Shown: piece after piece, positions 8,517 to 16,927 of the stretch
Numbering within the stretch: position 1 is the stretch's first letter
Layout of the letters: every line of letters begins with the position of its first letter
Assembly: GCA_016098155.1 (NCBI GenBank)
Contig: JAAAJB010000610.1
Location: 1-20,580 of the forward strand
Length of the DNA: 20,580 nucleotides
Origin: Actinomortierella ambigua
Lineage: Eukaryota > Mortierellomycota > Mortierellomycetes > Mortierellales > Mortierellaceae
Direction: 5' to 3'
Program-made: the position numbers and the translations under genes
Notes under the pieces: generated by a model
The model's input: the letters and a program-made list of their open reading frames with translations, nothing else
Told to the model about the DNA's origin: nothing
Databases searched by the model: none

Positions 8517-8792
8517 ACTCCAGAAACAAACCAAAACACATGTTCACAATATGACCATCTTGAAGTCTCTTCTTCCATTGTTTGCCCTGAGAAAAGGAGG
8601 GAAATCCTCTCTCTCACAGCTGGCTAGAATCCAAAAAAAAGATTGAGTGAATGGCCGATAAATGAAGCTGCCAAGGTCCCCGACAAGGACCCTCAGTTCT
8701 CCCGTCACTGAGTAGGGCGCGCACCCCCCCTCCCCTTCAAGAATCTGTGAATCAGCCGGGAATGTATTTTTTGAGCAATGTTGGTACATGAG

Positions 8793-8834
8793 GTTTCTGT
8801 GAGTCTTGTTTCTGTGAGTCCGTTTCTGTGAGTC
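8793..8834. repeat. three tandem copies of a 13-base word
   Basis: GTTTCTGTGAGTC occurs at 8793-8805, 8808-8820 and 8822-8834, separated by two and one bases. The copies are identical, so the amplification is recent. It lies just outside unit 2 of the DPBB duplication. Confidence 0.8.
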
Positions 8835-9266
8835 TCTTGCGATGTATGTCTGGCTCAACATGTCTGGCTATTTGAGTACAGGTACAGGATATAAAAAAAA
8901 ACACAAGAGGAGGGAAAAACGCGTCGCATCCTCACAGTACATTTACTTCTCCTAGGATACGCGCGGGGTAGAGTTCACCTCGTTTAGCAGATGCTCTCTT
9001 CCCCCCCCCCCTTTTCTCTCACTCTCACTCTTTTTTTGAGCGCGAAAAAAAAAACATGTACATGTGGCAAAGAACACACACAAAACATACATCATACAAA
9101 GCAATGAAAATGGCCAAACGGCACCCACGTTTTACTTTTTTTTTCCGAGCGACTCTCAATGTACAGTACACTGGAGGAATGATGACAAGAGAGCTACAGG
9201 GGCTAGGGAAGCTCTTTTTCATTCTTCTGACAATGTTCGAGACTCGTAGTGAATATATGTGTGTGT

Positions 9267-9308
<42 letters not shown>

Positions 9309-9383
9309 AACATGAACCTAGCGGCGTCTTTGGGAAGCAGACAAAGGTGAGAAGGGAGTGAGTGTCGATCTAAAAGTTTATGC
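8835..9383. other. intergenic or 3'-flanking region with low-complexity tracts
   Basis: No confident gene. It contains a C run (9001-9011), A and T runs, and a GA microsatellite at about 9266-9306. It lies beyond the 3' end of the La-module gene and may include its untranslated region. A short plus-strand spliced frame starting at 9312 overlaps that gene's last exon and is discussed in the findings. Confidence 0.4.
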
Positions 9384-12028
9384 TTACCAAAGACCACATG
9401 TCTTCAACAGATTGGCTTCATGGGTTGTATTCATTATTCCCTCCACACAGATACTAGCCTGGGGGATCGTGTCGACGCAACAGGCTAAGCTTGCATCCTC
9501 TCCAACCACTACCCCTTGTTTTTTTCGATCTTGTTGGCTACAAATAACTTTGTTTGGATAGAGACGGACGATCAGTTGGACAAGAAAACGTACTCTGTTT
9601 TACAGTAAATACAGTAAATAATGAGAAAATGGTTTATTTGTATATGCGTCGTGTTTGTTGTGTGTGTTGTGCGAGTGGGTGTGTGCTCACAGTGTTGACA
9701 AGCTCCTCGAGTTCTGCAACCCGAGGTACTCGCTCTCAAGTCTGCGCCATTGCCTCCTAGAAGGAAAACGAGTTGTAGCGAAATTTGAAAGCAGAGTGTA
9801 GAGAGAACATTCGAAAGGTAGCGGCGTTGCAGATCGAACATTCACCGGAAGTAAGGACAAGAAATAGAAAAGAGGGAAGGGATGAAGAGAAAGTTACGAT
9901 CAGTGGAAAGTCTAGAAGTGTACTCTTGCGTCTTCAGTTATCAGATATGTGGTGATGCTCCCTTTCGCAATCACCATCTCCAACTACTACTGCCTCCACC
10001 ATTGCCCCCTCCACCCCTTTTCATGCATCCCATTGAATAGAAAGAAAAAAAAGATTTTGGTCGTCTTTTTGCTTTGTGTCGGCTGTGAGATGGTGCCATG
10101 GTGAGCAAACTTTGTTGTCAATATAGCTTCTTTGGGTTCGATCCATTCGCATCTTGTCCTGTTCTCAGTTGTTGGGTGTTGACCTTTTTTTCTCGTTGTT
10201 GTAATGACAACAAACAGCACGCCAGATTGCTTCTGACCGACGTTATTGTCGACAACGCACAAAATAGAGCACACTCCCTCTTCCCCCATTCTCTCTCTCC
10301 CTTCATTCTCTCTCCCTCTTCCCCTTTTCTCTTCTGATCCTAAAACTGGTGTTGTGTGCTCAATCCCCGGTAAAATCCATCTCTCTTCTTTTCCCGAACG
10401 GGCCGAACAATAAAAACCAGTTAGAGGGAGGGGGGGAGGGGAATGGTGTGGGTGGTACTGCAAAGTAAAAAAAAAAAAAAAAAAAAAGAAATGAAAGAGA
10501 GACAGAGAGATTGAGTCGGTGAGAGGGAACGAAAGCTTACATGGGCATCACGCGGACAGACCGATCGCGGGCAAGGATCTTGCTGAGCATCTCTGTTGCT
10601 AGTTGTTCCGTCGGGTACTCGACGAAGCAGAACCCTTGAAAGACGCGTGTCGGGTTGGCACCATATGACCGGATCACTGTCCGGAGGTTAATTAGCTCCC
10701 GCTCCTCACGTTCCTCGGGTGATGCGGGCGGATCGCGATCCATCGAGGACAAGTATGATGTCGAGGAGGTCGAAGACGATGACAAGGTCGATGTTGGAGT
10801 GAGAGCAAGTGCCGATGGTGCCAGGGCCGGATAGGGCAAGAACAGTTGCTCAAAGATTGGTGTCGGATCCTCCTCCGACCCTGTAATGTCCACATCGTCG
10901 ACAAACAACATCCTGTCCAGCGAGTCGGCCTCTTTGAAGGTGCGCCTCCTGCGCACGGCATCCCTTTCTGGGTGGAGCTATAATGTTTTTGTTGTTGTGT
11001 GGGTGTATGCGGTGTGTATGTATGATGAAAGAGATTGGAACAGAATAGACTTTAGTTTACTAGCACTACGCCAATGAAAACAGAATTCCCATGAGCAGAA
11101 CCTCAATACAAGAGGAGCGGGGGGGGGGAGTGGTGGAGATGAGAGGATGGGAGGCATGCAAGGCAACTTTTTTTTTTCTTTTGCTATTATTGTTAGGATA
11201 TGAACACGATCGAGAGGGAGGGAGCTCATTTTACCTCGAGAGTGTCTTTGGCATCGTACTTGATGGCGCGCGTCAGTTGTGCCATGTTGAGATCCTGTAG
11301 GTCCGCAACACGCTCTTGGATGGCATCAACATCGACAACTATTGGCCACAACAGGAAGGTGGAAGAAAAAAAAAGAACCAGAGATGGGTGATGGACATCA
11401 ATAATAATCATACCACATCAATCAACAAAAAAAACGGTTGGCAACGATATCGTCGTTTGTCCGATCCACTCAAGGCACTTGCCAAGGCAACGACCCCCCT
11501 TGTTCATGCTCTCGTTGGACAGCTCATGTCACAGTAGGGAGCGCAACCTCGCCCAATGGCATCACCCCAAATCAACACCTCCTCCCACCCAAAATAAGCG
11601 CTCATAAAACAACAGCACTCTCCTAGAGTCGAGCTGTGCGTTATTCCCTGGGTGGGTTGGGGTCAATTGGCTGGGTACATGCAGGTAGGGCATTTTTTTT
11701 TTGTGTCTCCCACTCACACAACTGTTACCGAGAGAGCCGCTCTTTACCCCTTTCTCTTTCTCTCTCGACTCTTTTGTGTCTGTGTGTATGTGTGGGCTGG
11801 GGGGGGGTTGTGTAGCCCGACAGTAACTCACTCATATACTCACTCACGCACTCAACCCTCCCAAGCAGCTTTACACTGCCACCTCAACAACCTACAGTTC
11901 TCTCCATGCTTGCCAGCAGTGTCCTGCAGCTTTCGGTCGAACATGAGACTCAGGTCCGAGAGATGCCGCTCAATGGCGAGGGCAGCATGCTTCAATCGCA
12001 GGCGTCCTGTTGGTCGTTGTCCGGACAT
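9384..12028 (-). CDS. La-related protein, LARP7-like (La motif plus RRM)
   Basis: RNA-binding protein of the La/LARP7 superfamily, which binds 3' ends of small nuclear RNAs, U6 or telomerase RNA in the nucleus. Exons 12028-11896, 11338-11235, 10977-10541, 9756-9691 and 9594-9384 join in phase to 316 residues. The La motif spans residues about 13-90: LAIERHLSDLSLMFDRKL, then FVDVDAIQERVADLQDLNMA, then DTLELHPERDAVRRR; the last two blocks join only after splicing. An RRM follows, with RNP2-like MLFVDDVD (102-109) and RNP1-like QGFCFVEY (193-200), split by a Ser/Pro-rich insert. Residues 228-239 (W-RRLESEYLGLQ) match the conserved segment after RRM1 in LARP7. Aromatic residues of the usual FYF motif are lost (RHL instead). 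No clear second xRRM is seen. The final exon is the weakest; it ends TTTGGTAAGC, which is both a stop (W, TAA) and a donor. Introns are long (about 560, 260, 780 and 96 bases). Confidence 0.6.
10421..10457 (-). other. competing terminal exon of the La-module gene
   Basis: A very strong acceptor (a 23-T tract, then ACTTTGCAG) lies 83 bases after the exon 3 donor GTAAGC. Splicing to it gives the residues ITTHTIPLPPSL and a stop, ending the protein at 236 residues right after the RRM. It would be a shorter isoform lacking the EYLGLQ segment. It could instead be a chance site in the long third intron. Confidence 0.3.
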
Positions 12029-12659
12029 GTTGTACTGAATGGCAATGTGCAATGACGGCCGGAGAAGGGAATGCGAGTTGGAGGGAGGAGGGAACAAGGA
12101 GACCCAACAGAACGGACAAATCCAGAGGGTAAGGAAGGAAGGCGGAGACTTGAGAAAGAAGGAGAGAAAGAAACAAATGAGCAAAGGAGAAGAAGAGAGA
12201 GAGGAGAGAGAGGAAGGAGGAGAGAAGAAGCGTGATGCTTAGAGTTTTTTTATTCACGCAATCGGTCAAGAGAGCAAGTACAGTAAATAAGAGTACTTTT
12301 CTTCTCTTTGTTCCTATACAGCGGCACAGCATTGCGGTTGGACCGACCTAGACTGGATTGTGCTTTGCACCTTGTTTGCCTAGCCTAGGAGAAAGGGTTG
12401 TTGTTGTAGGGGGAGGGGGGGAAACACAACCCCAAACCAACCCAGCCCAATCCAACCCAATCCAACCCTAACCCAAAGCCCAAAGACTCTCTCTCCGTCC
12501 CCTTGTTCAAAAGAGGCCATTGTCATGCAGCTGGACACCTGCCTGCTCTTCCACACATACCCCCCCCTCTCTCTCCCTTATCTACATTGCAACATTTGCA
12601 CCACATACATACACCACCTCCACACCGTTCTACTTTTGGTGTACATGCTGCTGATAATC
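12029..12659. other. upstream region of the La-module gene and intergenic spacer
   Basis: On the minus strand 12040-12240 is one long CT-rich tract, typical of leaders in this window, and probably belongs to the promoter or leader of the La-module gene. Bases 12427-12482 carry degenerate CCAATC/CCAACC repeats including a single CCCTAACCC. No gene is seen. Confidence 0.4.
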
Positions 12660-12688
12660 ACAGGCCGTTATTATTATTATCGGCCTGT
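12660..12688. repeat. hairpin with a TTA-repeat loop downstream of acetyltransferase gene 1
   Basis: Perfect 8-bp arms ACAGGCCG (12660-12667) and CGGCCTGT (12681-12688) enclose a 13-base loop made of four TTA units plus T. It lies about 85 bases after the stop codon of the minus-strand acetyltransferase, so it is probably in the 3' untranslated region. Nearby (12704-12730) is an imperfect repeat of CTGACTGATTAA. Confidence 0.6.
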
Positions 12689-12773
12689 TCGAGGAAAGAG
12701 GTCGACTGACTGATTAACTGGCTGACTAACTGCGCCCCTGCCCCCCCTCTACAAGTGCATTCATTCCATTCGC

Positions 12774-13760
12774 TTATCCAAACTCGAGCGAGCAGACAGC
12801 AAAGCAGTGGTCGACATTTGCCTTGGGAGCACCGGCACCACTCCACAGACGAGCACAAGGGAACGTGTTGGGCCAGCCGAGACGATCAAACAACGCCATT
12901 GCCGCCTTGTTCTTATCCGGCACATCAATATCGATTGCCAGCTGCACACCATCGAGGGGCTTCTTCTCGTGCGCAGCCAGAACTTTCCGGCCAATGCTTG
13001 CCAGGAGTGCCGCCGCGATCTCCTCCGACTCGGCATACAGAGGGCCGACACGATACGACGACACTGCAGGGCGGACACAGGCATAACCGAGCACCGTCTG
13101 ATGGTCTTCAGACAAATAGGCGACCCCAAACCGGTGCTCGTCTCCGTTGTGGAATCGCACCCACTGCTCGGCAAACTCGGGTCGGTCCAGTCCACAGGCC
13201 TCCGTCTCGACCTGCCAGAGTTGCTTCAGACGGTCGCCACTGATCTTGACTGTGTCGACGATCCGAGATGCATGCTTGGCCTCGTTCACATCCAGCTTGG
13301 CAAAAATGTCCTCGATGCGGCCGTGACGACGCTCGTTCGTCCACGCATGGTGCACAAATCCAGACTTTTCATAGTTCTTGACCTGCGCCATGACGCCGTC
13401 CAGTCCAACCGCTGCCCCCGGGGAAAACTTTTTCAGTGCCTCGGTGAATCCTTGCAGTCCCAATCCACGACCGCGGTGGGCCTTGTCCAAGATGTGCAGG
13501 CCCAGCCAGCCTTGCTTGTCGCCATAATGGGCCGTCGCGACGGTGTAGACAATCGACTTCTTTTTCTTGCCTGGCTCGTCTTGGTCGTCCTCTTCGAGCT
13601 TGCCCAGCCAAAACGCCGACGGATCGGCCTTGATGACGGCAAGATCAAATTCGTAGCCGTTGCGCGAAGGGTTCCACTGCTCGCTGTTGGAGTACTCGAA
13701 AAAGTGCTTTCGAGCCTCCTCGGGAGTCGCTTGCTCAAGAGCAAACGCGGGATTGACCAT
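12774..13760 (-). CDS. two-domain GNAT N-acetyltransferase, YitH-like, copy 1
   Basis: Predicted acetyl-CoA-dependent N-acetyltransferase, probably cytosolic; substrate unknown. 328 residues in one coding exon. Domain 1 (about 1-145) is a GNAT fold with the acetyl-CoA loop AHRGRGLGLQGF (94-105) and the following ALKKFSPGAAVGLD and NYEKSGFVHHAW blocks. Domain 2 (about 170-310) has the features of the Acetyltransf_18/YitH-type C-terminal domain: GLDRPEFAEQW, HRFGVAYLSEDHQTVLGYAC-RPA, YRVGPLYAES and the DVPDKNKAAMALFDRLGW block. The tandem paralogue upstream shares all of these and the C-terminal CSLE. The ATG at 13760 gives MVNPAFALEQAT, which aligns with MVPRPDFVVSQAT of the paralogue. The frame stays open upstream to an ATG at 14123, so an N-terminally extended form is possible but not supported by the paralogue. 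A leader intron with good splice sites ends six bases before the ATG. Confidence 0.87.
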   Translation of the reverse strand: MVNPAFALEQATPEEARKHFFEYSNSEQWNPSRNGYEFDLAVIKADPSAFWLGKLEEDDQDEPGKKKKSIVYTVATAHYGDKQGWLGLHILDKAHRGRGLGLQGFTEALKKFSPGAAVGLDGVMAQVKNYEKSGFVHHAWTNERRHGRIEDIFAKLDVNEAKHASRIVDTVKISGDRLKQLWQVETEACGLDRPEFAEQWVRFHNGDEHRFGVAYLSEDHQTVLGYACVRPAVSSYRVGPLYAESEEIAAALLASIGRKVLAAHEKKPLDGVQLAIDIDVPDKNKAAMALFDRLGWPNTFPCARLWSGAGAPKANVDHCFAVCSLEFG

Positions 13761-13765
13761 ACTCT

Positions 13766-13912
13766 CTAAAGGAAGGGAAAAAGGTGTACAGTGGTAAGAT
13801 GTGTGTGGGGATGGGGAAGGGGAGGAAGAGGAAGAAAGAGTGGCCTGTGAGATAGAGGAAGAAGAAGAGGAGAAAAGAGGAAAAGGAAAAAAAGGGTTCC
13901 TTTTGTACTCAC
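13766..13912 (-). other. probable leader (5' UTR) intron of acetyltransferase gene 1
   Basis: Donor GGC then GTGAGT (13912-13907), pyrimidine tract and acceptor TTCCTTTAG (13767-13766), 147 bases. The length is a multiple of three and the main frame has no stop inside it, so retention and removal both leave the upstream frame open. In the upstream exon an ATG at 13966 starts an overlapping, out-of-frame upstream reading frame. Confidence 0.5.
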
Positions 13913-13966
13913 GCCAGAAAAACCAGAAAAGAGGAAGCTCACGACATCCTCCTGGCAATGACACAT

Positions 13967-14960
13967 AGTTTAGTTTAGTGTTTTTTGTGTTCCGCCTTTT
14001 TTTTTTCCTGCATGGGAACACAACGCTGAAAGATGGGATTCCCACACCTCGACAGTGCGCGTAAGCAACGCGTTGATTTTTTATTTTTTTGAAACCAACT
14101 GAGGGATCCATGGCCCATTTCATCCAAATTCCCACAAATCTGCATTCATCAATGTACCTCCATCAGAAAACAAACATCATCCTTCTCTTCACCCTCTCCA
14201 GGCGTCTTTTGGGTTCCTCATCTCCAGAAATACCTCGCACACACACAACTGTGCTCATCTCTAGAGGCACGAAGTCGACTTTTTTTTATATATAATTGGA
14301 ATTGCCTGCTGTTGACAAAGTTTCCCGTTGGGCACAACCAACGCAGTAACCTCCTCAATCTTATAACCCCTTGCGCAGTGACCTATTCAGGGGGGAAGAG
14401 AAGGATGGGCGCAAAGTATTAGCACCCCGGTTCATGAAGCCCTACAATAGTGTCGACCACCCTCTTCAAGTCATGGGAGGGGGCATCCCTTTGATTGATC
14501 ACGCTGAAGGCTATGGTAGCTTGTAACGCGTTTCCATGGAATCGCGTCATCGGTCTCCATCAGACTTCGTCAAATGTAGGTTAGACATGCTACATCCAAT
14601 CGACGGGCATCTATCCAGACAAGGGCGACTAAATGCCGATTAGCCCGTCTCACTTGCACCATACCTGCGAGGCCTACCCAGCGAGACCATGTGCATGCAG
14701 CTAGTCGGTGCTGGTCCTCCTGGGATCGAATATACTTCTGCAATGGATGGCCGAAGAGATATCTTGGTTGAAACCCAGTTTATTTTTCTTTCTTGTTCAA
14801 TGCACAACCATCCCTCCTCGCAAAAACGCGTAGGGAAAGTGCAGAATAAAGATATATTTTTATTGTGTGAATCTTCGTCCATTTCTGCAACTCACAACTT
14901 TGACAGCATCAAAGAAAGAGCTAAATAGTTTTGTCACACATAGAATAAGTATCTTTTTTT
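13967..14960. other. spacer between the two acetyltransferase genes
   Basis: About 1 kb. It must contain the promoter of copy 1 and the 3' end of copy 2. An 80-codon minus-strand frame from an ATG at 14882 has no recognisable domain. No RNA gene is supported. Confidence 0.4.
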
Positions 14961-15977
14961 TTATCCGCCCTCAAGCGAGCACACGCCATAAAGACCCGAC
15001 ACCTGCACTGCCGGCGGGGCCGGCCCTGCCCACATGCGCACCGTCCTAATCATCTCCTTGAAACCAAGCACGTCCCACAGCAGCTGCGTGCCTTGCTTGT
15101 TCGCATCCGGGATATCGACCTCCATCCGCAACACCACAGGGTCCACCACACCAGCCGCCGTCGTCAAGGGCCGACTCTTGCTCGCCTCCAAGACTCGCTC
15201 GCCCAGGGCCTTCAAGATGGCTGTCGCGACCGCGTCATCGCTGGCATAGAGTGGTCCCACTTTATAGGCCTCGACACCTGGTCGGATCGCGCCATAGCCG
15301 AGCACCGTCTTGTTGTCTTGCGCCAACACGGCCACGCCGAACCGATGCTGATCCGCACTGTCCGTGTGGTAGGCTTGCCAGCGCGCGACAAACTTGGGTC
15401 GGTCAAATCCGGCGTACTGTTTCTCCACCCGGACCAGCTCCTCGAGAGACACCTGGCCGATCTCGATCACCTGGTGCTGTTGCAGCTTCGACGACGTTGC
15501 GTTCTCGAGCAAGTGATCGATGGCAATATCGCTACGGACATTGTCCCAAGCAACGTGGACAAAGCCCGACTTTTTGTAGTTCTCGACCTGCTCCACGGCC
15601 GAGTCGAGGGCCACGATCGCCTGTGGGTGGAACCGCTTCATGGCATCCTTGAAGGCAAGCAGTCCAAGCCCTTGGCCACGGTAGGCCTCGTCAACAACAT
15701 TGATAGCGATGAAGCCTAGACTGTCGCTGTACTGGATTGCCAGCAGGGTCGATACGGGCTTGGAGGACGTGGAGGACCCGTTGTTGTCGTTGGCTGCCGC
15801 CGTTACTGACAGTCGACCGACTCGGAACGCCTCGGGATACAGAGGGTAGAAGACTTGCTCCATGTCGTTGCCGTTGCGTCCGGGGTTCCAGTGCAGCTCG
15901 CGTGGCCACTCGTAGTAGAGTGTTTGAGCTTCCTTGGCTGTCGCCTGGCTCACGACAAAATCTGGCCTTGGCACCAT
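14961..15977 (-). CDS. two-domain GNAT N-acetyltransferase, YitH-like, copy 2
   Basis: Paralogue of the gene at 12774, same strand, 1.2 kb upstream of it. 338 residues, one exon. Domain 1 has the acetyl-CoA loop AYRGQGLGLLAF (98-109) and the blocks HPQAIVALDSAVEQVENY and KKSGFVHVAWDN. Domain 2 has FDRPKFVARW, HRFGVAVLAQDNKTVLGY, RPGVEAYKVGPLYAS (232-246) and EVDIPDANK-GTQLLWDVLGF. It ends GVCSLEGG, like copy 1. Compared with copy 1 it has a Ser/Asn-rich loop (residues about 59-74) where copy 1 has an Asp/Lys-rich one, so this surface loop is free to vary. The start is the ATG at 15977; a TTG four codons upstream is not a likely eukaryotic start. A TATA-like AATAAAAGG lies about 125 bases upstream, followed by a CT-rich leader. 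Substrate unknown. Confidence 0.89.
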   Translation of the reverse strand: MVPRPDFVVSQATAKEAQTLYYEWPRELHWNPGRNGNDMEQVFYPLYPEAFRVGRLSVTAAANDNNGSSTSSKPVSTLLAIQYSDSLGFIAINVVDEAYRGQGLGLLAFKDAMKRFHPQAIVALDSAVEQVENYKKSGFVHVAWDNVRSDIAIDHLLENATSSKLQQHQVIEIGQVSLEELVRVEKQYAGFDRPKFVARWQAYHTDSADQHRFGVAVLAQDNKTVLGYGAIRPGVEAYKVGPLYASDDAVATAILKALGERVLEASKSRPLTTAAGVVDPVVLRMEVDIPDANKQGTQLLWDVLGFKEMIRTVRMWAGPAPPAVQVSGLYGVCSLEGG

Positions 15978-16669
15978 TTCTTTTGTCAAGTTGAGTGAGA
16001 GAGGGGGGTGAGGAGAAGAAAGTTGGGGTGAGAAGAAAAAAGGGTGGGAAAGAGAGGGAGAGAGAGAGGATCTAGTGGTGGACTATCGAAAGGGGCCACG
16101 CCTTTTATTTCTTTATCATGGGGGTGGGAACTGAGTTGACATAGAGACTGTTAGGGCAGGGGATCAATTGAGATTAGAGTTGCATTACTCAGCATGGCCA
16201 TGCGGGACAGTTGGTTGTTGCTAAATGGGGCGACTGTCCCCAATCGATAGGGAGCTGGGCAATCATGGACTGCGGTAGCCCTTCCGTTCCTGGAAATCTG
16301 CATGCCTGACTAATTGACATGTCATTGCCCGCCTTTTTTGTGAACCAAGGACAGCAGGAGCCTACTGGCGTTTTTCGCGTCTCTCTATAAGAAAAGCTGG
16401 TCCTACTAGGGTACTCGTGTCTCAAGTATCGGTCGGCATCGCGTAAATCATCATGCAGGCTCTCTTACTCTCTGCTGTCTCGATCATGACAGGACACACA
16501 ATGGTTGCGCACATACCCCTCCCCCTCCCACTCAAGAGTATGAGAAAAAGGAGAGTCGTGGGGAAGAGTTTTACCTCCCTCCTTCCCATTGCCCTTTGCT
16601 CGCATTGTTCCCCTCCTCAAACTCATTCCTTTGACCATTACGCTTTCATCATTAACATCAGCATTCACC
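15978..16669. other. divergent promoter region between acetyltransferase 2 and dehydrogenase
   Basis: About 690 bases. The side next to the acetyltransferase is CT-rich on the minus strand (15985-16070). The side next to the dehydrogenase has CT-rich patches and ends in AACATCAGCATTCACC before the ATG. No other gene is supported. Confidence 0.45.
16101..16110 (-). promoter_or_regulatory. TATA-like element of acetyltransferase gene 2
   Basis: AAATAAAAGG on the minus strand, about 125 bases before the start codon, followed by a pyrimidine-rich leader. The spacing matches that of the TATA boxes of the DPBB genes. Confidence 0.4.
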
Positions 16670-16868
16670 ATGTCAAGCCCAGGTCTCTTTGCTCGCTACT
16701 CTATCTCCAACCCAGCCACGTCAGTTGTCAAGGATAGTGTAAGAGCAACAGCCCGTCATTGTTTGGGGAGGATGGGGTGGGCTTTATCCCAGAAACCATC
16801 CATGCAGGTTTCCCCCCTACAATTTGCTTTAGCAACAATGGTAACCGCTCTCCTCCACCGCTCCCTCA

Positions 16869-16927
<59 letters not shown>

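Larger units (their letters stand above)
6441..8697. repeat. tandem duplication of a complete gene unit, about 1.1 kb each
   Basis: Unit 1 runs from about 6441 to 7535 and unit 2 from about 7543 to 8697. Each begins with the same upstream block (CAGG(C/T)CCGGATTCAGTC), followed by a TATA box, a DPBB gene, a 3' hairpin, and a similar tail that ends near GACA(G/A)GGACCCTCA. The units abut with almost no spacer. The repeat therefore includes promoter, coding region and 3' region, which points to a whole-gene tandem duplication and not retroposition. Confidence 0.85.

Noticed and set aside
9975..10033. Alternative first exon MGCMKRGGGGNGGG that joins in phase to the exon at 9756
   Set aside because: It would make a separate myristoylated-looking protein, but the donor (GTGATT) is weak, and the exon at 9756 fits better as part of the LARP7-like gene because of the EYLGLQ segment.
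10080..10160. GGTTCGATCC at 10134 resembles a tRNA B-box
   Set aside because: The flanking bases do not form a T-arm of five pairs or an acceptor stem, and no anticodon arm is present. It lies inside the long third intron of the La-module gene.
9987..10463. 158-codon minus-strand open frame
   Set aside because: Starts without ATG, is rich in low-complexity sequence and lies in the third intron of the La-module gene.
12427..12482. CCAATC/CCAACC repeats with one CCCTAACCC, telomere-like
   Set aside because: Only about one and a half telomeric units within a degenerate C/A-rich stretch; not enough for an interstitial telomere.
12807..13769. 320-codon open frame on the plus strand
   Set aside because: It is antisense to acetyltransferase 1 and arises from the GC-rich codon usage of that gene; no domain and no conserved features of its own.
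14680..14800. Minus strand has GGCCATCC and GATCCC with spacing close to that in 5S rRNA
   Set aside because: The rest does not align with a 5S rRNA and the expected helices are absent. At best it is chance or a very decayed fragment.
15093..15719. 208-codon open frame on the plus strand
   Set aside because: Antisense shadow of acetyltransferase 2.
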